Shown: piece by piece, positions 1 to 9,795 of the stretch
Position numbering within the stretch: position 1 is the first letter of the stretch
Layout of the letters: every line of letters starts with the position of its first letter
Assembly: GCA_014529385.2 (NCBI GenBank)
Contig: CM043953.1
Span: 76,351,872 to 76,415,871, forward strand
From: Adiantum capillus-veneris
Taxonomy: Eukaryota; Streptophyta; Polypodiopsida; Polypodiales; Pteridaceae
DNA length: 64,000 nucleotides
Reading direction: 5' to 3'
Notes under the pieces: model-generated
What the model saw: only the letters and a program-made list of their open reading frames with translations
What the model was told of the DNA's origin: nothing
Databases searched by the model: none
Made by a program: the position numbers and the translations under genes

Positions 1-1063
1 TTGCTGTACTGGGGTGATCTACTAATTAACCATTTGCTGGATCCAATGCATATATTCAAGAATGTAGGAGAGCTCCTCTAGAAGACAATCATGGGAATGA
101 AAGACAATCGAGCTTCACGAGATGATTTGCAGTCAGTTGGAAAGATGCCAGAGTTGTGGCCTTTCACCAATGCATCTGGCCAAACAAAGCTTCCAAGAGC
201 GCCATGGGTATTGCTAAAAAGCGAGGAGCGACAAGTTAAAAGGATGATTTCAGAGTTCAGGATGCCAACAGGATATATGCGATGTCTCAAGACAGCATTC
301 ACCCATGACGATCAACTGTAAGGACTGAAATCGCAACTGGCATAAGTTCTTGCAATTCATTCTTCCAATCGCGTTCAAGGGGTGTTTAACGGAGGAAGTG
401 CGGACCTGCATATACAAGATTTCAGAGCTAGTGCGGTGGATCTCTTCCAAGGAGATACGAGAGGAATCTATTGCACTCGCAAGGGCTAACTCCATTGAGG
501 CAGTTTGCATGATTGAGAAGTATTTACCCACAAGCTGTCTAACTATCCAAATTCACTTGCTCGTCCATGTAGTAGATGAGGTTGCAGTGGCAGGTACAGT
601 CCACAACCATTGGATGTTCTTTCTAGAGCAGTTCGTGAAAACACTTAAGGGTTTTGTTCGCCAAAAAGCGTGTCCAGAGGGAAGCATGACAGAAGGATGG
701 CTGGTGCAAGAGTCTCTTGTCTTGACAATCGAATTTCTATCCGTTTCTGACCCAGAAATACCTCGACTATGGAGCGATGAGGAGGATGCAAGACTGGTGG
801 GAGGGGAGCCGCAGGGACAAGGGGTGCCAAAGAAAATGAATGACGCCATGCGAGAAAAGATCATGAAGTTCTGTATACTAAAGTCAGAGCCGATGCAAAA
901 AAATCTTGAAAGGTACGAAGAAGAGAAAGAGAGACGCAATAGGGAGCGACACGATTTCAAGCAAAGCCGAACGACTAGAGGCTTACCCTTGCCAGACTAT
1001 CTCGTTCCTCTACCTGAATTCCCTACAATGGCATGGTTGGACAAGACAGTGAGAGCAGCTTGA
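1..1063 (+). pseudogene. TNP2-like CACTA transposase, C-terminal part with DUF4218 (broken)
   Basis: The product would belong to the TNP2 transposase family of CACTA elements. Frame 1 reads through a stretch containing HLLDPMHIFKNVGE, which matches the conserved region before the DUF4218 domain. It is interrupted by stops at 79 and 319. Near 335 an apparent 2-bp loss shifts the frame into the open segment 350-1063. That segment opens with FILPIAFKG and contains RWISSKEI, CMIEKYLP, HLLVHVVDEV and KTLKGFVRQKACPEGSM, in the order expected for DUF4218. The C-terminal 60 residues are Glu/Arg-rich. Three disruptions in about 1 kb mean that it cannot encode a working transposase. The family assignment rests on motif order and agrees with the CACTA end downstream. 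Confidence 0.85.
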
Positions 1064-2104
1064 CAGATCGGAGAACCCATATCTCTAGAAGAGGAAGAGC
1101 TGTCTATTGGATGTGACTAGAGGTATCATACATACATGGCACTGTGGTCGCATGGAAAGCATTTCAGAACACAACAGATTGACAGCAGAAGAAACACGTT
1201 TGACAGTGGGGTAGTGGTTAGTTTCATGCAATAGAGCAGGGCCAGTGCTAGAGACACGATTGACAGTACTAGCAACCTGGATTATTGTGGTCTGGTGTCA
1301 GATATACTGAAAGTCAACGGATTTGCCAGCTCGCGGAGCTGCAGTTTTTGACCAGCATTCTGACGCCTTGGCCTGAGCAGGATCGGGGCAAAATCAATTA
1401 TATAGTGGAGACCATCATGAGAGAGTACCAGCCTGCTCCGGGTTCAAAGGATCTTCCGAGGAGGTGAATCAAGGGTATTGCACGGGACACCGTGAAACAT
1501 CGACGAGATGCAGCTCGGTAGGCTTTCGGGACCGGCTCGCCAAAGCCTTCGGGCATCTCACACGAGACGTGGCAGCAGATCGGGGAGGATGAGCGGGCAG
1601 TGGACACGCGATTCAGACAGCAGCGTCAGGCCCGCAGATACGACAAATGACCATGGGGACATCTCATCTTGGCAACGGAGGCTTCGACACCTTTCGCTAT
1701 GAGTTTGTGAGTTTCCAATCCAATCCTAGCTATGGCATTTTTTTAAACGTGATGAATTATGTATTCTTAGTACGTTCATTTTTGTATAAACGCAGAATCT
1801 TGCAATCCATTGAGCCCCGACACGCCAAGAGGAGACATATGGATATCGCAGAGGTATCTATGAAGTATTGAATGATCTTGATGCTTCAGGAGAGCCTGTA
1901 GACTGGGAGGCCTTAGAGTCTCGCTGATCGATTGAGGTGAGACGTTAATATGTGTGAGTTGATTTAATTAAATAATTATATGTGAAGTAATATCAATACT
2001 GATTTTGTGACTTGTCCTATGTGCAGGTTGTGATGCCTAGTCAACAGTGGATTTCATATGTATGTTTTGTGAGACACAGACACGCTTCTGTGTCTCTTTT
2101 TTGT
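1064..2104. other. CACTA 3' non-coding region
   Basis: No convincing gene is visible. Short open stretches (for example 1285-1467 and 1508-1702) resemble no family I know and lack a shared frame. The position between the transposase relic and the element terminus suggests untranslated or decayed downstream transposon sequence. Confidence 0.5.
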
Positions 2105-2335
2105 ATAGACATGGTTATGGTTATTGTTCAAACATGGTTATGGTTATTGTCATTGTATAGACATGGTTATGGTTATTGTTCTTGTATAGACATGGTTATG
2201 GTTATTGTTTTGTTTATGGTTATGTTTAACTTTATGGTTATAGTTATGGTTATTGTTTTGTTTATGGTTATGGTTAGCATTATGGTTTTGATCAATTAAT
2301 ATGGTTATGGCCGGTTATGGTTTTAAGTTAGTTAT
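2105..2335. repeat. ATGGTTATGGTTATTG-type minisatellite
   Basis: A degenerate tandem array of units such as GGTTATGGTTATTGT (roughly 6-bp and 16-45-bp periods overlaid), with nested longer units containing TATAGACATGGTTATGG. It is open in one frame (2012-2299) only because the repeat lacks stops; the predicted peptide is low complexity and is not treated as a gene. Confidence 0.85.
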
Positions 2336-2514
2336 GGTTTTGCACAAAATTCATTTCATTTCTTTCATTTGCCTTAAATCTCATGTGAGATCCTACATAG
2401 ATAGCATGTAGGAGGCGTATACATATGGTTTTTTTTGAAAAGTTTATGTTAAAACAAAGAAAACTCTGCCAAAATTTCTGCGGGAGCACGGTTGATTTTG
2501 GTGCTGCTCACTTT

Positions 2515-2598
2515 CTTGGGCAGAGGACAGGTAGTCTGGCTGTGGCTGCGTCCATCTTTTCATTGGGCATAGGCCAGGCTACCTGTCCTCTGCCCAAG
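2515..2598. repeat. Long imperfect hairpin in CACTA subterminal region
   Basis: The left arm, beginning CTTGGGCAGAGGACAGGTAG at 2515, is matched by a right arm ending with its exact reverse complement at 2598. Pairing continues imperfectly inward to about 32 bp per arm, leaving a loop of roughly 20 bp. It lies about 190 bp from the transposon terminus, where CACTA elements carry transposase-binding subterminal repeats. The arms differ from the GCGTCGA motifs downstream, so this may be a separate regulatory or inserted hairpin. Confidence 0.8.
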
Positions 2599-2631
2599 AT
2601 TTTTTTTTTTTGTTATGGTCATCGCAATCTG

Positions 2632-2787
2632 CGTCGCTAGGCACGTCGAAATATGCTTCGATAACAGTATCTTTCGGCACATATATCGACGCATATTGCA
2701 ACGTTTTTGTAGGGACGCGTATTTCGTCGATTTTTTCGACGAAAAGCGTCGAAACCTGCGTCGAAGGCCCCCTTTTTTGTTGTAGTG
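2632..2787 (+). repeat. CACTA right end: GCGTCGA subterminal repeats and terminal inverted repeat
   Basis: At least seven copies of a GCGTCGA-like heptamer occur in both orientations between 2632 and 2766 (for example near 2641, 2686, 2726, 2738, 2747 and 2757). One pair, at about 2724-2746, forms a small perfect hairpin: TTTCGTCGA and TCGACGAAA around a T-tract. The segment ends with the terminal repeat at 2773-2787. Clustered short motifs in both orientations next to the terminus are the known binding-site layout for CACTA transposases. The specific heptamer is read from this copy only. Confidence 0.85.
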
Positions 2788-3935
2788 ACACACATCACTA
2801 CCACATGTATATGGTAACAGACATCAGTGACTCGTTGCATATGTACAAACAACTTTTGTAAAGGCACATTGAATTTGGATCACCAAACTGGCAAAAAATT
2901 AAAGTTTGTATTGACTTTCGAGAACTTAAGTGTAAATTGGGAAAAAAATAGTTGTTTGATTCATAGGCTTATATTGATGTGATAGACATGTGTACATGCT
3001 CAGTTGACCAAAAAGATGCAAAAATTGCCATTTGTAAATAATTGCGATTATTTACTACTGCCCCATTTTTCAACTTTTTTTACCAAGTTGGCATACAACT
3101 AGTTTTACCATGTTGTAATAAGCCCAGAAACCAAATTTGGTAAGATTTGGATCATTGGATTGAAAATTGTGACCAAATGTGCAAAGTCAGTCTGCGGACA
3201 AAAAACTGATGACCATTTGACCAAAAATTATCCAAACTTGATGAAACTTGGCTAGGGACCTTAAGTTGAGGTGCTTAATAGATCTGTGTCAAGATTGGGA
3301 CAAAAACTTGCGAAAAATTAGCTAGAGTAAATAATCGCGATTATTTATATATGCTCCAAAAATTGACAATCTTGCATATTTGAGCATACCACAAGGTCAA
3401 GCATAACAAGTAGACCACACAAATCAATTTTGGTGAAATTTGGATCACAAAAGTGAGACTTAAGCCAGATTCTTGAAATCAGAGTAGTCTGCGGACACAA
3501 AACAGTTTCGGTAAACTTGAACAGATTTTGTCCATACTTGTTGAAACTTGTCCAAAGACCTTAACAGGTTGGATACTTATACTGATATAGAGAGATACCA
3601 TTTTTTGACTTTTGAACTTGTACAGTGTTAGACCATCATAATACAAAACCACCGGGCAACTTTGGGCTCAATTGGATCCAAATTGGTACATGTTCACTCA
3701 ATTTCCAGGTTGCATATTAATCCTTTGGATTTTTACCAAAGTCAAGTTTGAAAATCTCAACTGCTGACTAAAATAGCTCGAATTGAAGTGATACACATAG
3801 ACCAATCACAATAGTTAGCCAAAACTATAGAGTCTTTGTGAAAAAATAGCTAACTTGATCAAAATTGATACAGGAATTAGGCTGCAGAAGAGGAATCAGT
3901 AGCTTGATAGAAGTTGCAATCAATTCAAGAAGAAA
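2788..3935 (+). promoter_or_regulatory. Leader (5' UTR or LTR-derived) of copy A with two spaced palindromes
   Basis: This is non-coding sequence preceding gag. Two 22-bp palindromes, arms GTAAATA and TATTTAC around a central octamer, start at 3034 (core ATTGCGAT) and 3327 (core ATCGCGAT), 293 bp apart. The same two sites occur in copy B at 17294 and 17587, with identical spacing. Copy B's last palindrome (17872) has been lost here, near 3585, together with its flanks. Sequence around each palindrome also repeats loosely (phrases such as GGATCA, ACTTGG and AAAAACTTG), indicating a decayed tandem unit of about 290 bp. The first ~40 bp after the CACTA end cannot be assigned to either element. 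Confidence 0.75.
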
Positions 3936-5581
3936 ATGGCAACAAGTCAATCCAAAGGTAAGTACCCTATCCACGGGTTCATAAGTCTTATGAACATTAG
4001 ATATGATCATGTACTGGGAAATCAAGGCATATTTGGAGAAACCTTCAGGAGAGTATCCACCAAAGAAAGTGTGAATCAAGGCAATTCTTTGCACACTATC
4101 CTTGAAGAAGTCTTAGATACTTTTTTTGATTCAATGTCCAAAATGTCTTCTTATTCGAATCACTCAAAAACCGGAACGACAATGCGCTATAAGCATATAC
4201 TCTCTTTTTATAAGACTAATCGCCATGGAGCTCAGGTTTACCTAGATCCTAACGAAGAGTACGCTATTTGCATTGATGACCATTGTGTTGAGTTCAAAGA
4301 AAAAATCAGGACAAACAAACAAGGAAAATTGTACATAGATAGAAAAGAAACTCAGTATTTACAAGTCAAAAACCCTGATGTGATAGACAAATGGGGTTTA
4401 GAAGTAAATACCATAATTCCAAATATGGCCTCAAAAGAAGGACCACCAACTTTAAAATTTGAGGGATACGATCAAGTTGATTTGAAGCCTTTGAAACGGA
4501 TTAGTACTGATAATTCTAGGATCGGAGTCTATTGTTGAAAGGATAGAAATGTAAAAGATCTTCTATGGACTTCGCATGCCAAATCAGGACAACTAGCACC
4601 AATGAAGATCATCTATATCTTCAAGATCAAGGATAAGGGATCAGCAGATCTACCAACCTACATGTTTAGGGATTGTTATAACAAAAACTTTGTTATGATG
4701 ACTCCTGAGGAAATGGAACAAACCAAATATCAAGGGTATTCCATAAGAGATTGGATATTGGGCCAAGGACCAAAAACTATTCCAAGAGATGAACACCGTG
4801 AGATATCTTTTGAAAGTAATGTTACGAAACCAGAAACCACCTTAGCATGCAAAAAACCGGGTGACACTAAGGCCAGTCGAGGGCTACATGAGTCACTATT
4901 TTCAACAAACTGATTTGGAGGACTCAAAACAAGACCAATTGCCAGAAGATCGGGAGTTGAACCAAATAGACGTGTCAGACCAGTTGATTTTCAAAAATGG
5001 GTCAAAAATACAGTGGATGAGGGGATCCATATGAACACTTAGCAAGATTTAAGCAAGTGCTAAGAGCAGAATGCATATTTGATTTCCATACTCAATTCGA
5101 GTGGTTTGGAATGACATTACAAGGAAAAGCATTAACATGGTTCGAAAAAATTCCACCAAGGTCATTCACAGACTTGAACACATTAGCTCAAGGATTTGTA
5201 GCTACTTGTTCCAAAATGAGAATCAAACACAATACGGTAGCTCAAATCTACAGCTTTAAACAGAAACAAGGTGAGTCTATTAGGGATTGTGCAACTCGAA
5301 TGAAACAATACATAGCCAGATGCCTAGAGCTAAAGATACCTGCAAAAGAACAACTAGTATCATTGTTTCTAGAGGGACTACCAAACAAAGAACTTCATGC
5401 TATAATGTATAGCAAGAAGCATACAACCCTAGAAGAGTGTGTGTCAAATGCTATTCACTTAGGAGACAATTGTGATATTTTCAACCAGAAGATATGCCTA
5501 AGGATAACCAAAGTGAGAAAACAACATCCACTAAACCAGCACAAGTGGGAACGGCTGCAGGACCACTTTCAGTCATCATAG
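3936..5581 (+). pseudogene. gag of copy A: N-terminal extension plus Retrotrans_gag domain
   Basis: This is the structural (capsid) polyprotein of the element. The frame opening at 3936 (MATSQSKGK) covers an N-terminal domain shared with copies B and F, with motifs NRHGAQVYLDPNEEYAI and VKNPDVIDKWGLEV. A stop at 4536 replaces the Trp codon present in B. The reading continues from 4602 (MKIIYIFKIKDKG) to 4913. After a frameshift the retrotransposon gag core lies at 5057-5581, with GMTLQGKALTWFEKIPPRSF and YSFKQKQGESIRDCATRMKQ, the Trp-rich and Gln-rich landmarks of the family. A GTAAGT at 3957, just after the start, resembles a splice donor. At least two stops and one frameshift break it. Confidence 0.8.
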
Positions 5582-5781
5582 AAGACATTCTCAAAAGGAT
5601 GAATGACATGATGAATAACATGCAAAAAGCACCTATGAGGGGACCAGGGCAAGGGATACCTTAACAAGGACAACCAATTAGACTGCAAAAATGGTGTGCA
5701 ATAGAGGGTAAATGGACCAACCATGAGACCAATGAGTGCTATTATCGACCAAAGTATGATGGGAATGTTCCGTACGTACCC

Positions 5782-6461
5782 ATGAGGCCACAAGGACAAC
5801 CCATGTACAGACACTATCCTAACATGGCACCAGCTCAAAGACCACCTATGGATATGGAAAGACCTCAATCCGTGCTGGGTCAACAACCTTCGTATCTAGG
5901 ACATAATGCAGTGCCTGTAAAGTACATGCATTCAGAAGAAGTCATAGATGAACAAGAACTAGGCCTGCTACACCCTATGTTGAGCCTAGTCCATCTAGAG
6001 TAATGGTAGAAGGAGATTGGTATAATTCACATCCACCACCAATGGAAGAACCTGTGACTTGTGCTCCACCAAAGCTCGCACCAATGTATTATGTAGCTAA
6101 TCAAGGTGTTAGACCTCCTATGGTAAGACCCATGATTAAGCCAAGAACGGAAAACTGTCATAATTGTGGTGCAGATGATCATTGGAAAAATGAATGCCCA
6201 GAGCCTGACAAGAACCTTAAGCCACTTGAAGCTTATTGCATACAATGTTGTAAAAAGGGAGGACACTTCCCAGAAGATTGTCCTAAAAATCCTTTAAACA
6301 AGGGTAAAACAGTAGTAAATGTAGTCCAAGTGATACCTAGTAGCTCATCAAAGAGTAAAACAGTAGTAAATGTAGTCCAAGTGATACTTAGTAGCTCATC
6401 AGAGAGTGAACCCATTGTTCCAAGCTCGAAAGTATGGCAAAACTTGAGGAGTTTGTGGTAA
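5782..6461 (+). pseudogene. gag C-terminus of copy A: Pro/Met-rich region and two CCHC zinc knuckles
   Basis: Pro- and Met-rich sequence (5782-6003 and 6003-6461, overlapping frames) is followed by two nucleic-acid-binding knuckles. The first, CHNCGADDHWKNEC, has CX2CX4HX4C spacing. The second, CIQCCKKGGHFPEDC, has the slightly longer CX2CX5HX4C spacing. Such knuckles package genomic RNA in retrotransposon particles. Downstream, a 51-bp in-frame direct duplication (17 residues beginning KTVVNVVQVI, about 6303-6405) is unique to this copy. Near 6435 several hundred bases present in copy B, coding for a helical segment, are missing. Confidence 0.8.
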
Positions 6462-6691
6462 GAGACAATCAAGAAAAATTTGAGGTAGTGGTAGAACCCC
6501 ACTTTGAACCGAAAGATCCAGAACGTATAGTGTTGGACAGTGAAGATACCTTAGACAGAATTCCATTCGTAGAGGAAGACTGGCCAGGACACTTATGGAA
6601 ATAAGTTAGAGAGATCAATGATGGGAGCCTAACTCTAAAGTCAACTCATATAGAGGAAGTTTGGTTAGACAACCGATCTCCTAATATAGAC

Positions 6692-8437
6692 ATGAATGTA
6701 CAATCCTTATATGGAGATTGCGGATCTGAAGCTTCAGGAATGCCTAAACCATTGACCTTGAAAACATTAACCTCTTACTTGGGAGATAACGAAGATGAAT
6801 CCATAGTGTGTAAGACCACTCAGGTAAAAAGAGCGAAACAGACCCTAGAAGTAAACAACATTCATTCGATCATGTGTACACCCATCCAATGCACTCTTAC
6901 TTTGGAAGAGCTGTTAAAAATAAGACCATATTTTTGGAATGATCTATAGAAACCCTAGAGAAGGTGGGGATAACAGGGCTAATCGCACAAAATTTGGAAA
7001 AATTGAAACACGAACTGAAAAACACAGAGATTGGATCTGTTCCAACGAACAAAGTCGGAGAATACTACAAAGGGGACACTACCCTTCCAATGAAATATAA
7101 TGACATAGAAACCATGGCAATACCGGGATAGTAGGGTAGGCATAGCCATAGCCACGAAAGCAGTATGGGAATCTTGGGGACAACCACCCATTAGAAAAAC
7201 TCGAATGAAATCTCAATTGGATGATGGACACATTGAAAGACCCTTAGGACTCCTTGAAAAAGTGACAGTTAATTCCTGTGGGATTGAATATCAACACAAT
7301 TTTGCCATAGTAGACTTTGGGAAGAAACTCAATTACGAAATCATATTGGAAAGACCTTTCATGTGACAGGTACAGCTTATCCAAGATTGGGAAAACAATT
7401 ATCTGTACTTGAAGCAAGTGGGATCTATAACAAGGGTTAATCTAAAACATCACACTTATAAAGATGTCATGAAAACGCCCATATAAGAGTTTGATTGAGC
7501 CTCTTCAGCTGAAACTAAGATTCCATCTTGGTTGAACAAAGACACTCCTATTTGGATATGCGGAGCTTCAAAAAATAGGAGCTTAAAATGGGAAGAATGT
7601 ATGTTAGAAAGGGATTGCACAGACGAAGCCTATGTACCTGAACCCTTTCCAAAGCATTTGTTTGAGCCATTTGAATGGACTCAAATTTTAGCGACAATGG
7701 ATGTATGTGTGAATACGTCTATGCCTACTCAATTTTGCAATGAGGACGGCTACGACGTAATTCCCATCCAAATGATCTCAACCCTCCACATTGAAGATGA
7801 AATTGAGGAACCCAAGGACTTGATGAAAGCTCAACAAGTCTTTTTAGACCTCTACTACGATGCAACAGATGAGTTAGAAGAACACTCAGCTACCTCAGAA
7901 GATTCGGGGTTTAAAAAAGAACATGTGAGAGCTAAGCTACTCATGAAAGGAGAGGAGGAAAAGTTTTTTGACTTTCCAAACCAGTAAGCGAGAAGACAAA
8001 AATGGTATAGACGAAAAAGAGACACTAGAAACGTGAAAGCTAAACATATGCCATCAGTCTCCATTAGAACACAGTTCTTGATTCAGATAGATGCACATGA
8101 TTGTGTCAAGGACAAAATCACTGACAGATATCCTTCAAATGAAAATCCAAAAATGTTGAAAACATCAAGAAAAACGAGGAAGGATACTCAAGCAAAGCCA
8201 AAGAAACAGGATGAGCAAATCATGACACGAGTTGAGGGGAAAAAGAAGTATCAAGAGTTGAAAAAATCTCTAAAGGAGATATATACAACCAAAATGGAAA
8301 CCACAGAAGAGGATGGTAAAGATGTAATGAGTGTTTCATCCCATTACAAAAAATATACTCTCCAAGATCAAAAAATCATAGTTGAACAACCTGTTTTACA
8401 GAACTATGAAAACAGGGCGAGTCCTACAAGGGCCTGA
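6692..8437 (+). pseudogene. Protease relic and inter-domain spacer frames of copy A
   Basis: The stretch parallels 21240-23133 of copy B. Fragments 6692-6949, 7532-7987 and 8033-8437 remain open, while the retropepsin region (about 7085-7365) is riddled with stops. The expected LDSG active-site segment reads with stops around 7125-7132, and the flap-distal ILGRPF motif survives as ILERPF near 7346. The 7532-7987 segment is an acidic spacer with no recognised domain. The 8033-8437 segment is Lys-rich and leads toward RT. Function is inferred from alignment by eye with copy B. Confidence 0.65.
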
Positions 8438-8755
8438 AAACGCAAGAAAGATAGATTTCGCTGAACCGGGAGAAGAGCCTAGTCCTACCTACATTGCAAA
8501 TGACCTAACAGAAGAAGAATAAGATCTTTTACTAAGACTACAAAGATAATACCGACTTATCTTTGCTTGGTCTTACAAGGATCTCAAGGGTGTTGATCCA
8601 GAAATCTGTCAATATACCATACCCATGAGAGATGATGCAAAACCAAGTAGACAAAGGCCATACACATACAATGAAACCTTTGCCAGAAAGATCAAAGAAG
8701 AGATTGAAAAAATAAAGAAATCCGAATTCATTTATGAAATTGAACACACATACTA

Positions 8756-9437
8756 GGTGTCTCCAATTGTGGTGGTACCCAAGAAGAATGAAAAACTACG
8801 AGTGTGTGTCAACCTCAAGAAAGTGAATGCAACTACCATTAGAGACAACTTTCCTCTTCCAATCACTAAGCATGTTTTAGAGTGAGTTGTAATAAAAGAA
8901 GCTTACAGCTTCTTAGACAGATTTTTGGGCTACAATCAACTTTTGGTTGACCCACAAGATCATCATTAAACTGCTTTTGCAACAGAATGGGGTATTTTTT
9001 CCTATTGGGTTATGCCTTTTGGGTTAACTAATGCTCATGCCACCTTCCAAATATTGATGAGCTATGCTTTTAAAGAACATCTTAGGAAATTCTTGGAAGT
9101 ATATGTGGCTGATCTATGCGTACATTCATCAATCCGGGATGATCATTTTGAGCATCTTAAAAAGGTATTCAAAAAATGTAGACTTTATAGGATTTGATTA
9201 AATCCAGAAAAGTGTACATTCATGGGTAGACAAGGAAAATTTCTTGGACATATAGTGTCTAAAAATGATATAGCTACTCATATGGATAAAATTCATGTTA
9301 TTGCTGATTTGCCTAGACCAACAACAGTCAAAGGGGTTCAAGCTTTCATGGGACATTGTGGATATTACAAATGGTTCATTTACATGTACGCTATAATTGC
9401 AAAACCCATTTATAGCTTGATTACACACTTTGAATAG
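8756..9437 (+). pseudogene. Reverse transcriptase of copy A (broken)
   Basis: This is the RT domain that would copy element RNA into DNA. Readable motifs in order are VVVPKKNEKLRVCVNLKKVN (near 8770), FLGYNQLLVD (near 8925), MPFGLTNAHATFQILM (9012 onward) and the catalytic region VYVADLCVHSS. In that region Ala replaces the first Asp of the YMDD box seen in copy B (YMDDLCVHSS), which alone would abolish catalysis. Stops at 8754, near 8881 and at 9196 break the frame. A connection segment with GHCGYYKWFI follows. Confidence 0.8.
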
Positions 9438-9795
9438 AATGATGAGTGTGAAGAATCCTTCATGAAGCTCAAGCAAACTCTCACCTTAGCTCTAATATTG
9501 AAAGCACTAGATTGGAATAAGATATTCCACATACATGTAGATGCTTCCAATTTTTCCATAGGGTGAGGAGACGGGAAAATTGATTTTCCTATTTCTTATG
9601 TTAGCCGACAGTTGAACATGGCAGAAAATAATTATACCACCACAGAAAGGGAAGGATTAGGAATGATCTATGCCGCAAAAAAGTATAAACATTACCTATT
9701 AGCAAACAAATTTGTGTTCTTTGTGGAGCACCAAGCCTTATTGTACTTGGTCAACAAGCCATGCAGCACAGGAAGAATAGTGATATGGTTCATGG
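9438..9795 (+). pseudogene. RNase H of copy A, truncated
   Basis: This is the start of the retrotransposon RNase H domain: WNKIFHIHVDASNF near 9515, then NMAENNYTTTEREGLGMIYA (9612 onward), HYLLANKFVFFVEHQALLYL and VNKPCSTGR. The same segment is present at 30649-30835, where it precedes the element C integrase. Stops occur at about 9435 and 9565. Homology ends at about 9795. The next 180 bp (9796-9975) have no recognised content, and satellite monomers follow. Confidence 0.75.

Larger units (their letters stand above)
1..2787 (+). mobile_element. CACTA (En/Spm) DNA transposon, 3' portion
   Basis: This is the right-hand part of a class II CACTA transposon whose left end lies outside the window. 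The plus strand carries a broken TNP2-type transposase relic (1-1063), about 1.4 kb of non-coding sequence, subterminal repeats and a right terminus. The terminus on the plus strand ends in TTTTTTGTTGTAGTG at 2773-2787, the reverse complement of the CACTACAACAAAAAA terminus typical of this superfamily. The next three bases (ACA, 2788-2790) would be one copy of the 3-bp target duplication, but the partner copy cannot be seen. The element abuts the leader of gypsy copy A, so it probably inserted into, or next to, that element. Confidence 0.85.
2815..9795 (+). mobile_element. Ty3/gypsy (OTA-type) retrotransposon copy A, degraded
   Basis: This copy runs parallel to copy B (16870-24180) almost throughout. 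It contains a leader with palindromic motifs, an N-terminal gag extension, gag, two CCHC knuckles, a protease relic, spacer reading frames, RT and the start of RNase H. Similarity to B begins near 2826 and ends within RNase H near 9795, where satellite DNA follows shortly. The RT motifs LDRFLGYNQ and MPFGLTNA fit the non-chromodomain OTA branch. Compared with B it lacks several hundred bases after the zinc knuckles (junction near 6435) and one palindrome. Many stops and frameshifts make it non-functional. No flanking LTR was found. Confidence 0.85.

Noticed and set aside
2012..2299. 95-codon open frame in the GGTTATGG repeat
   Set aside because: Low-complexity repeat lacking stop codons; not telomeric repeat either, as the unit differs from TTTAGGG.
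5569..6502. Minus-strand open frames opposite gag of copy A
   Set aside because: Overlap the recognised gag/CCHC reading in the sense strand and match no family.
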